Positions 8,600 to 20,074 of a stretch of DNA of 64,000 bases are shown here, piece by piece. A program made the translations under genes and the position numbers. The DNA comes from JAKLIH01 sp964618955 (GTDB lineage Bacteria > Patescibacteriota > Minisyncoccia > UBA6257 > JAKLIH01): contig CAZUBO010000001.1 in the NCBI GenBank assembly GCA_964618955.1, forward strand, positions 6,702 to 70,701, given 5' to 3'. Numbering within the stretch: the first letter of the stretch is position 1; each line of letters begins with the position of its first letter. Below the pieces are notes generated by a model, which saw only the letters and a program-made list of their open reading frames with translations, searched no databases and was not told where the DNA came from.

Positions 8600-8695
8600 T
8601 TATCTGATAGTATTGGTTACCATCAGAATGTATGTTACATACGCGAGCATAGCCACTACAACTATGCACACTACTGTGTTTATAAACTTTTCCAT
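8600..8695 (-). CDS. 31-residue single-helix membrane peptide
   Basis: A short frame encoding 31 residues: MEKFINT, then one hydrophobic helix of about 19 residues rich in Val, Ala, Ile and Leu, then VTNTIR. It is supported by its signals rather than by homology: a perfect sigma70-type promoter 27 bases upstream of the ATG, an AAGGAG ribosome site at good spacing, and a terminator just after the stop. Most genes here lack a clear ribosome site, so this one stands out. It could be a small regulator of a membrane complex or a toxin-like peptide; neither can be chosen from sequence. Confidence 0.6.
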   Translation of the reverse strand: MEKFINTVVCIVVVAMLAYVTYILMVTNTIR

Positions 8696-8728
8696 TCTTT
8701 TCTCCTTTTTTGAATAATTCTATTTGTA

Positions 8729-8757
8729 ATTATAACATTATATAGCATATTTGTCAA
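8729..8757 (-). promoter_or_regulatory. Sigma70-type promoter of the 31-residue peptide gene
   Basis: Minus-strand TTGACA (8757-8752), 17-base spacer, TATAAT (8734-8729). Start of transcription is expected near 8722. Confidence 0.8.
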
Positions 8758-8844
8758 TATTGTGATTTTTGATATAATTAAATATACCCTATCGTTATTT
8801 TTTAAATTATTTGATATAATACCATTAATCAATAAATACAAAAT

Positions 8845-9822
8845 ATGAAAAACAAAATTCCAAAAGTTGTTGTGATCGGTGGTGGTACGGGGGTATTCAA
8901 CACTTTGATGGCTTTAAAAGAATATCCAGTTGAATTGATAGCTATAGTGTCCATAGCTGATGATGGCGGATCATCTGGAGTATTACGTGAAGAGTTTGGT
9001 ATATTGCCTCCGGGCGATATAAGAAGAGCGCTTGTTGCTTTAGCTCCGGAATCAGCTAAAAAATTAACTGAACTTTTTAATTATAGATTTGAGAATGGAT
9101 CTGGGTTAAAAGGTCATAGTTTTGGAAATTTATTTATAACCGCATTGACCGAAATAACAAATGATTTTAATAAAGCAGTTAATGAGGCTGGAAAAATTTT
9201 AAATATCAAAGGAAAGGTAATTCCGGTTTCTTCATCTCAATGCAGATTGATTGCGGAATTACAAAACGGAATGTTTGTGTTTGGCGAAACTAATATTGAT
9301 ATACCAAAGAATAAAGAAAAAAATGTGGCGATTAAAAATATATTTTTAAATACTGTTGTTAAAGCAAATCCAACAGCCTTAAAAGAAATTATAAATGCAG
9401 ACTATATTATAGTTGGACCAGGAGACTTATATACTAGTATTGTACCAAACTTTTTGATCCAAGGGATTAAGGAAGCTTTCGAGAAATCAAAGGCTCAAAA
9501 AATATATGTATGTAATATTGTTACAAAATTTTCTGAAACTAATGGTTTTAAAGCAATTGATTTTCTGAAAATATTAGAAAAGTATGTTTGTAAGAATTGC
9601 TTTAACCATATTATATTAAATGACTACAAAAAGATTCCTAAAAGATTGATGGATCTATATAGAAAGGAAAGAAAGCAATCAGTTAAATTTGTTTTGAGTG
9701 ACTTTAAGAAATACAAGAATCTAAATGTTGTTGTCAATGATTTAACCCGAAAGAATACTTTATTAAGACATGATACCAAGAGGTTAGGGGAAGTTATTTG
9801 AAAGATTATAAGCTCCGATTAA
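8845..9822 (+). CDS. yvcK: YvcK/CofD-family UDP-sugar-binding protein
   Basis: This 325-residue protein belongs to the YvcK (gluconeogenesis factor) branch of the CofD-like family. YvcK proteins bind UDP-sugars and influence carbon flow into the cell wall and cell shape. Visible are VVVIGGGTGVFN at the N-terminus, SIADDGGSSGVLREEFG, PPGDIRRAL, KGHSFGNL and IVGPGDLYTSI. The frame passes through a TGA at 9799-9801, read as Trp, and ends seven codons later at TAA. It stands alone, facing away from the palindrome array, with a strong promoter for the next gene beginning right after it. Confidence 0.9.
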
Positions 9823-9827
9823 ACTGC

Positions 9828-9856
9828 TTGACATAATACAAATAAAGGTGTATAAT
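9828..9856 (+). promoter_or_regulatory. Sigma70-type promoter of the CAP protein/sortase pair
   Basis: TTGACA (9828-9833), 17-base spacer, TATAAT (9851-9856), both perfect, 26 bases before the CAP-protein ATG. Confidence 0.85.
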
Positions 9857-9881
9857 ATAATTATAAAATTAATTCAAAAAT

Positions 9882-10952
9882 ATGACCAAATTATTAAAGA
9901 AATATTTGACATTTAATAAAGAGAATCATTACCAACCAATCCAAACTTCTAAGTTAATGGTTAGTATTTTTGTATTATTGTTAATATTTAATATTGGTTT
10001 TAATTTTTTGAATTGCTATTTGATAAAACAGAATAGTTTAACTGCCAATTTAAATACTATTAATATCATATCTGAAATTAATAAAATTAGAGTTGCTAAT
10101 GGGCTACAACCTTTGGCTGAAAATCCAAAATTGAATATTGCGGCTTTGCTGAAGGCTCAGGATATGATTGATAATGATTATTTCAATCATTATAGTCCTA
10201 GTGGCAAAACTCCGTGAGATTGATTCTCAGCAGCTAAATACAATTATAAATATGCTGGGGAGAATTTGGCTTTGAATTTTTGAGACGACAAGGATGCAGT
10301 TCAAGCTTGATTGGATTCTCCAACTCATAAAGAGAATATATTAAATCCTAATTTTAAAGAAACGGGGTTGGCAATTTTGAGTGGTACAACATCAACAACT
10401 AAAGAGAATCGAACAGTAGTAGTACAAATGTTTGGTACTGAAAAAAATATTAATACTACAACTGTTAAAGTTCCAATTAAGAATATAGTTACTACTACCA
10501 CTACTAAAGTGATCCGAACAACTACAACAACAAAATTAACCACTACAACTGTTACTGAACCAATGGTGGAAGAAGTAAAAATTGTTAATACGACCGTTGA
10601 TAATACTGCTAAAGATAATACAAAAGTGGAAGATAGAACTTTGCTTAAAAATATAGAAGTGACAATCTACAATCAAGGCGAAGAGAAGAATAAGACTTTA
10701 GCCTTAGGGGTTAGCGCTTTGAAGGGAACTATAAGTACTAAAACTACCAGAACTATTAATAATAGTTTAGGGATGGGGTTACTATTTTTAGGAATCTTTG
10801 GTATAATGAATATATCTTCCCAAAACAATTTAACTTTTGGCTTTAGGAAAAATTTATTAATTAGAAACTCTTTGGTTCTAATTATTGGTTTGGGATTTTT
10901 GTTAAATAATCTAGGAGTTCTTATTGTTAAAATTAGAATACCTACTATATAA
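9882..10952 (+). CDS. CAP/SCP-domain (YkwD-like) membrane protein with Thr-rich linker
   Basis: A 356-residue envelope protein. An N-terminal helix (about residues 25-45) is followed by a CAP domain (about 60-190) with NKIRVANGLQPL, HYSPSGKTPWDWF, YAGENLA and SPTHKENILNP motifs typical of bacterial YkwD-like proteins. A Thr-rich linker (about 205-240, several TTTT runs) leads to a further region and two C-terminal membrane helices. Four TGA codons in the CAP domain are read as Trp. The sortase gene follows after 4 bases, suggesting joint surface assembly, though no LPxTG-type signal is visible in this protein. Confidence 0.85.
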
Positions 10953-10956
10953 TACT

Positions 10957-11691
10957 ATGAAAAACTTTATTCTTAATTTAAAAAGATTTTTAATTGTTTT
11001 TTCAGTTTGTTTTACATTACTGTTTGCTTTGTTTTCAATTGATGCGATTTATTCAATAGCAAAGTATAAGGTCAAACACTGAAGAACTACTTTTTTAAAC
11101 AATCTCAAACGACCGATTAGTTTTCAAATTAATCCACAACAAATTAAAAGCTTTTCGGATAGCTTGAAAGAGATCCCAACTAAATTAGGAATAACTCAAT
11201 CTATAAGATTTAGAGAACCTTTGCCAATTGTGCCAAATGAAGCTTTGACTCAAAACTTATTAGTATTACCAAAATTTGATATTACCGCTCCGATTGGAAC
11301 AGTTAATTCCGAGAATAAAAAAGAGATATATGCGACTTTGAAAAAAGGAGTTATTGTATACCCAACTACCAGCTTACCTGGTGGTGAATATTCTATTATA
11401 TTAGGCCATAGCTCAAGATACCCTTGAGAACCTGGGAAATACAAAGCAGTGTTTTCTTTACTAAATGAATTGACTGTTGGGGACAGAATTAATGTATTTT
11501 GAAATCAAAAAGCTTTGGTGTACGAAGTTGTTGATAAGAAGATATTCTTACCTTATCCTAAGGGAGAAAGCTATACCGAGAATATCTTTCCACCAAATAG
11601 CAATGAAAAGACATTAATATTGCAAAGTTGCTGACCAGTGGGAGTAGATTACAAGAGAATAGCCGTTAAAACAAAATTGATAAATTGATAA
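10957..11691 (+). CDS. Sortase
   Basis: Sortases are membrane-bound cysteine transpeptidases that attach surface proteins to the wall or polymerise pilins. This 244-residue protein has an N-terminal helix and the catalytic set His in ILGHSSRYP (about residue 150), Cys in LQSCWPVG (about 224) and Arg in DYKRIAV (about 233). Six TGA codons are read as Trp, including the one right after the catalytic Cys. It forms a pair with the CAP protein and is closed by a strong terminator. No sortase substrate is obvious in this window. Confidence 0.9.
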
Positions 11692-11719
11692 AACACCCTG
11701 ACATATGCCAGGGTGTTTT
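11690..11719 (+). terminator. Rho-independent terminator after sortase
   Basis: A 9-bp stem (aacaccctg ... cagggtgtt) followed by TTTTG, overlapping the sortase stop codon. Confidence 0.85.
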
Positions 11720-11722
11720 GAT

Positions 11723-11797
11723 TGGTGGATGTGGGAGGGATCGAACCTCCGACCTCTGTCTTATCAGGACAGCGTTCTACCACTGAACTACACATCC
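11723..11797 (-). tRNA. tRNA-Ile(GAU), CCA encoded
   Basis: Minus-strand cloverleaf with acceptor GGATGTG/CACATCC, anticodon stem CTGTC/GACAG, anticodon loop CTGATAA (GAT), T-loop GTTCGATC and encoded CCA. Confidence 0.95.
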
Positions 11798-11857
11798 AAG
11801 ATTTCTAAAAAATATTATCATATTTTTTGCTAGTTGTCCATATCTAAGAGTAGTAGC

Positions 11858-12076
11858 TTAGGGTTGAAGAGGTAACTTTGCTCTTAACTCTTTGAGGTTA
11901 TCTATATTGAATGTTTTTTGGACTTGAGTATTTCTTTTGTTTTCAATTAAGACTTTTTCAACATTTTTAAAAATGAAAGTTAGACGATTAGAAATAATGA
12001 ATATAAAAATACCAAAAAGCATCAAAGAGATTACAATGTAGGGATTAATTTTTATGGACTTATTTTTTGAGTTCAT
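11858..12076 (-). CDS. Small single-helix protein downstream of the PilO-like gene
   Basis: A 72-residue protein with a charged N-terminus, one membrane helix (about residues 12-30) and a basic tail. I do not recognise a family. Its start overlaps the end of the PilO-like gene by 17 bases, so the two are translationally linked and it is probably a small partner in the same inner-membrane assembly. Confidence 0.6.
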   Translation of the reverse strand: MNSKNKSIKINPYIVISLMLFGIFIFIISNRLTFIFKNVEKVLIENKRNTQVQKTFNIDNLKELRAKLPLQP

Positions 12077-12782
12077 CTTGGTTAAGATTTAAGTTTTCTT
12101 TAAGATAGATTCTGCCCCAGACATTAACTTTGAAAATATCAGTTGGTTTGGTAGTAGCAACTTTTTTAACAATTTTGGCTTTAGTGGTACTAGTAGAACC
12201 ACTGTTAACATTCTCTAGATTTTCTTCCAAAACTTCGGCAACGGCTTTGGGAATGTTTTTCTCAAACGTGACTTGATCAAAAGTAACAAAGATTGGTAGA
12301 GAATTTATTTCTTTGACAGTCTTGATAATTCTGTCAAAGGAACCAGACATTGAGAGGGTAAAACCATAGCTAGCCTGTTCTTTATCTTTAGCAGAATTTA
12401 AAGTTAACATACTCAAAAGAGGATCCACTTTATTTCTAAGACCAATGTCAACAATCTGTTTTTTGACTTTGGAAAGATCTTTGAAATCAACTAAGCGATT
12501 CTTATATAATTCAAAATCACTCTCGACAAGACGATTTTCTTTTTCTAGTTTGGCAATATATTCCATAAGAGTATTGGCACTGGCTTGGTTATCTTTAAAG
12601 GTAGAGATTAATGTACCGGAAGATTCTATTTGCTTACTAAATTTCGAAACATAAATATTGCTAATAATAAGTATTAGAAGATTGATAACAATATAAATTG
12701 TTAAATTTCTTTGAAAAGGGGTAATGGGTTTTATTCCAAAGGGAGCGGCTTTTTTGATGGTGATTATATTTTTATTATCCAT
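12060..12782 (-). CDS. PilO-like type IV pilus assembly protein
   Basis: A 240-residue bitopic protein: a short cytoplasmic N-terminus, a membrane helix (about 28-45), a charged coiled-coil segment (about 50-110) and a periplasm-side domain. This arrangement and the segment TLSMSGSFDRIIKTVKEINSLP match PilO-type alignment-complex proteins. A Thr/Ser-rich stretch follows at about 200-215. Other pil genes are not in the window, so the call rests on architecture. It is head to head with dprA, so uptake functions may sit together here, which is inference. Confidence 0.6.
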   Translation of the reverse strand: MDNKNIITIKKAAPFGIKPITPFQRNLTIYIVINLLILIISNIYVSKFSKQIESSGTLISTFKDNQASANTLMEYIAKLEKENRLVESDFELYKNRLVDFKDLSKVKKQIVDIGLRNKVDPLLSMLTLNSAKDKEQASYGFTLSMSGSFDRIIKTVKEINSLPIFVTFDQVTFEKNIPKAVAEVLEENLENVNSGSTSTTKAKIVKKVATTKPTDIFKVNVWGRIYLKENLNLNQDELKK

Positions 12783-12849
12783 GGTATTTTTTGAAAAAAA
12801 TGATATACTTTTATTAATGATATTATAACAAACTTTTTAAAAAATTACA

Positions 12850-13911
12850 ATGAGCGATCTTAAATATTTTAATGCTCTAAAAATTATTCTAAAAGACCAT
12901 TTTAATAAGCTCGGACCAGCTTTAGAAAAATTCGGTAATTTTGAAAATATTTGAAATAATTATGATACAGTTATATCGACTTTAAATTTGAAAAACAAAC
13001 CAGAAAAGAACGTTGATGTTGATGGGGAATATGAACGATTAGTTAATAGAGGAACTAGAATTATTACTATTAAAGACGAAGACTATCCAAAGGCTTTAAG
13101 AGAGATATATATGCCACCATTAGGCCTATATATAGAAGGAGATGAAAAACTATTTAATCAAGGAAATAATTTGGCAGTTATTGGATCTAGAAATGCAACT
13201 GAATATGGCAAAATGGCAGTAGAGAAAATACTAAACGAGCTAAAGGGATATAATATAAATATAATCGGAGGATTAGCTAGAGGCATTGATACTTATGCCC
13301 ATACCGAAGCTTTAATGAATGGTTTAAAAACAATAGCGATTATTGGTTCGGGATTCAATAAATTGTATCCAAAAGAAAACCAAGCTTTGGCAGACAATAT
13401 TATTGATAATGGCGGATTATTAGTTAGTGAATATCCGATTGACTTTCATCCCGAGAAGTATTATTTCGTAGCAAGGAATAGATTGATCAGCGGTATGGCA
13501 AAAGCGGTATTAATTATCGAAGCCAAGAAGAGAGGCGGATCATTAATAACTGCTAAATTTGCAATTGAACAAGATCGAGATGTTTTGGTGGTACCTAATA
13601 ATATTTTTGCTGCTAATAGTGAGGGAACTAATAACTTAATTAAAGACGGCGCAAAATTAATTGATTCTGGAAAAGATATTATTACTGAATTAGGAATTGA
13701 AAATATGAATAAAGAATTCATTACGGTATTTTTAAATGAAAAACAAAAAATTATAATTAATTTATTCGAAAAAAGAAAAGAATTGGATGCAAAAACTATT
13801 AGTGAGTTGAGCGACTTTACAATTCCAGAAATTATCACCGAATTGACTATTTTAGAATTAAGCGGTATACTAAAGCCAACAAAAAATAATCAATATATTA
13901 AAATTGTTTAG
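12850..13911 (+). CDS. dprA: DNA processing protein DprA
   Basis: DprA protects incoming single-stranded DNA and loads RecA during natural transformation. The 353-residue protein has an N-terminal helical part with a TGA read as Trp (FENIWNN) and the Rossmann core: [41 protein letters not shown], and [21 protein letters not shown]-terminal winged-helix-like region follows. The start at 12850 gives the full N-terminal domain; a later ATG at 12988 would cut it. topA follows after 2 bases. Confidence 0.93.
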
Positions 13912-13913
13912 TT

Positions 13914-15995
13914 ATGAAAACTTTAGTAATTGTAGAGAGTCCAGCAAAGGCAAAGACCATAGGATCGTTTTTAGATTCTAAAAAATACAAGGTCATTGCT
14001 TCGATGGGGCATATACGTAATTTGCCAAAATCAACTTTGGGAATTGATGTTGAAAAAGATTTTGAACCAAAGTATATAGTACCAAAGGAAAAGATTAAAT
14101 TCGTTAATACTTTGAAAAAAGAAGTAAAAGATTTTGATAAAATAATTCTGGCATCCGATGAGGATAGAGAAGGGGAAGCTATTTCATGACATTTGAAAGA
14201 AGCTCTAAAGATTGATGATAAAGATTATATGAGAATCGCTTTTCACGAAATTACTCCAGAAGCAATAAAGCAAGCGATCGAGAATCCTCGAAAGATTGAT
14301 GAGAGTATGGTATTGAGTCAGCAAGCTCGAAGAATATTAGATCGATTGGTTGGCTACAAAATATCACCATTTCTATGGAAGAAATTATTTAAGGGCTTAT
14401 CAGCTGGTAGAGTTCAAACACCAGCTTTGAGATTGATTGTTGAACGTGAAAGAGAGATTGAAGCTTTTAAAAGCTCGGAGTACTGAAGTGTTGATGGGTT
14501 GTTTGTAAAAGCCAAAAGTAATTTTATTGGTAACTTAGTTAAAATTGATGATAAAGCTATAGATAAATTACATTTTGAAAAAGAAGATGAGGCTTTAAAA
14601 ATTAAGAAGTTATTAGAAGGCAAAGAGGCTGAAGTAGAGAGTATTAAGATTGATAATAGCTTTAAGAAGCCATATCCACCTTTTACTACTAGTACATTAC
14701 AACAAGCATCTTATCAAGTCTATCGCTATACTGCCAAAAGAACAATGATGATAGCTCAAAAGCTATACGAAGGTATTAATATTAAAGGTAAGCATTTAGG
14801 TTTGATAACCTATATGAGAACAGACTCTTTGAACTTATCAGCAAGCGCTGTTGCTAGCTGTAGAAGTTTTATACAGAATGCTTTTGGAGAAAAGTATTTG
14901 CCTAGTAAGCCAAATATATATAAATCAAAATCAAAATTAGCTCAAGAAGCTCATGAAGCTATCAGGGTTACCGATGTGAATTTGACACCCGATAGTATTA
15001 AAGAATTCTTAACTACTGAAGAATACAAGTTATACGATTTAATTTGAAAGAGATTTGTAACTTGTCAGATGAAAGATGCTAGTATTGAAAAGAATGCTAT
15101 TACTATAGTAAGCAAGGCAGAGAATAAAAAATATTATTTCAAAACTGATTTACAAATTATTAAATTCGATGGATTCTTAAAAGTAACTCCAATATTGGAA
15201 GGTGATAGTAATTTGGATATCAAAGAGGGTGATAAAGTAAATACTAAAGAGATAATTTTGAAACAACATTTTACTGAACCACCAGCTAGATACAACGACG
15301 CTTCATTAATTAAAACTTTAGAGAAGTTTGGAATCGGTAGACCTTCAACTTATGCTGGCATAGTTTCAATTCTAATTGATCGAGGATATGTAAACTACAA
15401 TGAGGGGCACGCTTTTATACCAACAGATATTGGTTTTAAAACTAACGATATGTTAGTTGATAATTTTGCTAATATTGCAGACTATGAACTAACTAAGAAG
15501 ATGGAAGATGAATTAGATAAGATTGCTGAAGATAAGATTGAATGAGTAAAAGTTATACGAGATTTCTATATTCCTTTTGAAAAGAATTTGACTGAAAAAT
15601 ATGAATCAATCACTAAAGTTGATTTGACCGAGAATGAAGTAACGAATGAAGTATGTCCAGAATGTGGATCAACTTTGATTATTAAGATGAGTAGGTTTGG
15701 AAAGTTCCTAGCTTGTCCAGGTTTTCCAAAATGCAAATTCACAAAATCAATTAATGAATTAAAAATTCCATGTCCAAAATGTAAAGAGGGGAATATAGTA
15801 CGTAAGAGAACTAAACGAGGTAAGAGTGTATATGGATGCGATAAATATCCAAAATGCGACTTTATCATTAATTTGAAGCCATTGGACGAGAAGTGTCCAA
15901 AGTGTGGCTATCCGTTAGTGAATAAGAATAAAAAAATTAAAAAATGTTGTAATAAAGATTGTGATTATGACACCAGCGATACTGCCAATATATAA
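13914..15995 (+). CDS. topA: DNA topoisomerase I
   Basis: Type IA topoisomerase of 693 residues that relaxes negative supercoils. The TOPRIM domain begins with [17 protein letters not shown] and includes [15 protein letters not shown], where the conserved Trp is encoded by TGA at 14187-14189. The catalytic Tyr is in LITYMRTDS. Three C-terminal four-Cys zinc ribbons follow (CPECGS, CPKCKE, CPKCGY). Several more TGA codons are read as Trp. It forms an operon with dprA upstream and overlaps the start of rel downstream. Confidence 0.96.
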
Positions 15996-17424
15996 CAATT
16001 TAAAGGATGTTTTAAAAGCAAATGATTTTAAAATCATTGATAATGCCTTTTTATTTGCTGAAAAGAAGCATAAAGGTCAAAAAAGAAAGAGCGGTGAAGA
16101 CTATATTTTACATCCCTTGAGGGTAGCTATCGAAGTATCGAAATTAAAATTAGATTTGAATTCTATTATAGCAGCGTTGTTACATGATGTTTTGGAAGAT
16201 ACTAATACTACGACTAACGAGATTGAAAAGCTATTTGGATCGGATGTTAAATTCTTAGTAGAGAGTTTGAGCCAATTGCAAAAATTAAAACGTAAGGCAA
16301 ATTACAAGAACAAATCCATAACTAGATTAGAGAATTTGAGGAATTTAATTTTGTCTTCAGCTAAAGACGCTAGAGTTATTTTGATCAAAATCATTGATCG
16401 ATTGGATAATATGAAATCATTATGATCGTTAAGCAAAGAGAGCCAAGTAGAGAATGCGGAAGAGACTTTGGAGATTTTTGCGCCAATTTGCAAAAGATTA
16501 GGTTTTAATTTTTTAGGACAACAACTGGAAGAGATGTCGTTTCCGTATGTCTATCCAAAAGAATTTTTAGAAATAAAAAATAGAGTAGCTAGTTATTATT
16601 ACGAAATTGAAAAATTATTAATGGACGCTAGAAATGAATTAGAATTTTATTTGAATAAAAATCATTTAAAATTTTTAGAGATTCAATTTCGTAAAAAATC
16701 TTTTTTTAGTATTTACAAAAAATACAAAAAGGAAGGAGACTTTAATAAGATATATGATATTATTGCCTTAAGAATTATTGTTGATAATGTTTCCGATTGT
16801 TATATGGCTTTGGGGTTAGTGCATCAAATATGACTACCTTTACCAGAGCGCGTCAAAGACTATATATCACTACCAAAAGTAAATGGTTACAAAGCGTTAC
16901 ATACAACGGTATTAACAAACAACAATCAAATTGTTGAAGTACAGATTGTAACTAAAGAGATGTACCATGATAATGAATATGGTATTGCTTCACATTGACT
17001 ATATAACTTAAGCAAAGATACCAAGGCCTATACCAAGAGACAAGAGATTAGTGGAACTAATATATTGTATAAGACTTTGAAAGGTTTAGATTTACAAAAT
17101 ATTGATGCTAGGGAATTATTTGATGTTTTTGTAAAAGATTTATTATCAGAACAGATATTTGTCGTAACTCCTAATGGAGATGTGATTGATTTGAAGAAAG
17201 ATTCTACTCCAATAGACTTTGCTTACAAAATTCATACTGATATTGGAAATCATTGTAAAATGGCCAGAGTTAACAAGCAGGTAGTACCTTTGAATTACAG
17301 TTTAAAGTCAGGGGATGTAGTTGAAGTGCTGGTTGACAAAAGAAAAATGGTGAATAAAGGTTGATTAGATATCGCCAAAATGTCAGAAACAAAGAGCCGA
17401 ATTAAAAAGGCAATTAATTTGTAG
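15967..17424 (+). CDS. rel: RelA/SpoT-family (p)ppGpp synthetase/hydrolase, short form
   Basis: A 485-residue Rel protein with an HD hydrolase domain (HPLRVA..., ALLHDVLEDTNT near residue 75), a synthetase domain (DYISLPKVNGYKALHT, EYGIASHWLY) and a TGS domain (VVTPNGDVIDLKKDSTPIDFAYKIH). It ends soon after TGS, so the C-terminal helical, zinc-finger and ACT regions of standard Rel are missing. The conserved Trp of ASHW is TGA at 16996-16998. ATG 15967 is preferred over the GTG at 15961; either start overlaps topA by about 30 bases. Confidence 0.9.
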
Positions 17425-17430
17425 CGGGTA

Positions 17431-17458
17431 TTGACAAGAACGTTTAGTATGCTATAAT
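17431..17458 (+). promoter_or_regulatory. Sigma70-type promoter of nusA
   Basis: TTGACA (17431-17436), 16-base spacer, TATAAT (17453-17458). The leader of about 110 bases contains a GC-rich hairpin (gccg...cggc around 17492-17510), unusual for this genome, which might regulate nusA. Confidence 0.8.
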
Positions 17459-17577
17459 ATACCCATCTACTAGGAGAAAGATTTTGCATAAAGGCCGCCC
17501 GCGAGGACGGCTGTTGTGTTTGAAAAAGATATTAATAAACCTATTTTCTATATATAGAAGATAATAAAATAAATATA

Positions 17578-18726
17578 ATGCTAGACTTAAAAGATGTAAA
17601 GGCTGCAATTAAGCAGTTGACAAATGAGAAGGGATTCCCAGAGACTAAGATCTGGGAGATTATAGAGCTAGCTATTGCTAGGGCATATAAAAAAGAACAT
17701 GCTAAGAAGAGTGAAATAATCCGATCAAAGATTGATCAGGATGACGGTTCTATTAAATTCTACAAAGTTATGATTGTTGTAGAACCAAGTATGTTACGTG
17801 AAGAAGAAATTGAAGGCGAAGTTGATTATGATGATGAAGATGATTATAATCTAACTGATAAAAAGATTAGATTCAATCCGGATAAACATGTATTATTAGA
17901 AGATGCTAAAAAAGATCATAAGGAGATTAAAGTTTTGGATGAGATTATGTTACCATTAGAAGCTGATGAGACTTTTACTCGTATCGCAGCTCAATCAGCT
18001 AAACAAACTATTATCCAAGAGATTAGAGAATTAGAAAAGACTTTGGCTTTGGATGAATTCAAAGACAAAGAGAATGAATTAGTATCCGGTACTATTCAAA
18101 GAATTGAAAACAATAATATCTTTGTTAATTTGGGAAAGGCAGTTGGATTATTGCCAGCTAAAGAAGCTTTACCACAAGAGAATTTTAGAATTGGTGATCG
18201 CAAGAAATTCTTAGCTCTAGGTATGAAAGAATCTAATGGAACATTGATGGTATTATTATCCAGAACCCATCCAACTTTTATTGATAAATTATTAACAATG
18301 GAAGTTCCAGAATTACAAGAAGGAATTGTACAGATTATGGCTATAGCTAGAGAGCCAGGATTCAGAACTAAATTAGCTGTTAAATCAAACAGTAGTGATG
18401 TTGATCCTGTTGGAGCTTGTATTGGACCTAAGGGAGTCAGAATCAATGCTTTGATTGAAGAAATTCCTAATGAGAAGATTGATATTGTAGAATATTCAGA
18501 AGAACCAGCTAAGTTCGTAGGAAATGCTTTGTCCCCAGTAGCAATTGACGAAGCAGAAGTAATTGCTGATACTAGAGAGATTAGAGTCTATGTTGATCCT
18601 AATTTACTATCAGCAGCTATCGGTAAGAGCGGCCAGAATGTTAGATTGGCTTCGAAATTAACTGGTTGAAGTATCAAAATTTATTCATCAATGACTTCCC
18701 AAGAGTTTGGAAGTGATGAAGAATAA
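17578..18726 (+). CDS. nusA: Transcription termination/antitermination protein NusA
   Basis: NusA binds RNA polymerase and nascent RNA to control pausing and termination. The 382-residue protein has the N-terminal domain (WEIIELAIARAYKKE), an S1 domain (ELVSGTIQRIENNNIFVNLGKAVGLLPAKE), and KH domains (DPVGACIGPKGVRINALIEEI and AAIGKSGQNVRLASKLTGW). A TGA near the end is read as Trp. There is an acidic insertion in the N-terminal domain (about residues 78-100). It precedes tig in the same direction. Confidence 0.94.
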
Positions 18727-18754
18727 TGTATATATAAATTAATAAGAAAAAAAT

Positions 18755-20041
18755 ATGAAAACTACTCAAAATCAATTATCAAATTGCAAGATAGAAATAA
18801 CTTTTGAATTCGATGAGAATGATATTAATCCTAATGTTGCAAAAGCATTAGAGAATATCTCGGGTGATATTAAAGTTGATGGTTTTAGGGCTGGCAAAGT
18901 TCCTGGGGAGATTGTAAAACAAAAAGTTGGCGATGCAGTTGTTTTTGACGAAGCTGTCAGATTAACTATCCAACAAAAATATCCAGAATATGTTGAAGCT
19001 AATAATATTGAAGTAGTAGCTTCACCAGATGTTTTAATTACTAAATTAGTAGTTAACAAAGAGGCGGAATGCAAAATTACTGTCGAAATCATTCCTAGTT
19101 TAGAAGTTAAAGGCTATGTTGAGATTGCTAAGGAAGCTATGAAAGATAAAAAAGAAGTTAAAGTTGAAGACGTTGAGATCAATGATACTATAAAATGAGT
19201 ATTAGATTCCAGAAGTACTTTTATTGAATTAGATAGAGAAGCAATGGAAGGCGATATAGTTGACATTGATCACGAGATTATTGTTGATGAAAAGCCTCAA
19301 GAAGAATTAAAGGCAATTAATTACAAATTCATTGTTGGTAAGGAGCAAACATATTTGGAATTAAATGCTGGAGTAATTGGTATGAAGAAAGATGAAACTA
19401 AAGAACTGGAAATTAGTTTTTCAAAAGAATTCTATATTGATGCTTTGAAAGACAAGAAGGGTATAATGAAAGTTACTTTGAATAAGATCTTAGAGAGAAA
19501 GACTCCAGAATTAACTGATGAATTTGTTCAGAAGCTAGGTAAGTTCGAGAATACTGAAGCTTTTAAAAAGAGTGTTAGCGAAGGAATTCTAAAAGAAAAA
19601 GAAATGAGAGAAGAAGAGAGAATTAAAATTTTAATTCTAGAAAACATTCGAAAGACCATAACTACTGAAGTTCCAGAAGCTTTAATTGAAAGAGAAGCTG
19701 GAAGAATGATTGAAGATATTAAATATAAGATTAGTGAAATGGACATGGAATTTGAAGCTTACTTAAAACAAGTAAACAAAACTGAAGAAGATATCAAAAA
19801 AGATATCCATGATGATGCTAAGAATAAAGTTATTGATGCTTTAATACTTCGAGAGATTATCAAACTTGAAAAATTGGATGCTACACCAGAAGAGATTGAA
19901 AGCAAAACTCAAGAAATTCTAAATGAAGTAAGCGCTCAAAATCCAAATATTCATGACGCTGATAAGACTATGATTAGAAATTACAGTGAAGAGATTATTA
20001 AGAATGAAAAAGTTTTTAATTTCTTAATGGGAATAAAATAG
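18755..20041 (+). CDS. tig: Trigger factor
   Basis: Ribosome-associated chaperone and peptidyl-prolyl isomerase of 428 residues. The ribosome-docking signature GFRAGKVPGEIVKQ is at about residues 44-57, the PPIase-like domain lies in the middle (EGDIVDIDHEI), and a long helical C-terminal arm follows. One TGA (19196-19198) is read as Trp. clpP follows after 33 bases, a common tig-clpP arrangement. Confidence 0.93.
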
Positions 20042-20074
20042 TCGAATCTTTAATAAATTTTTTAAAAATATATT

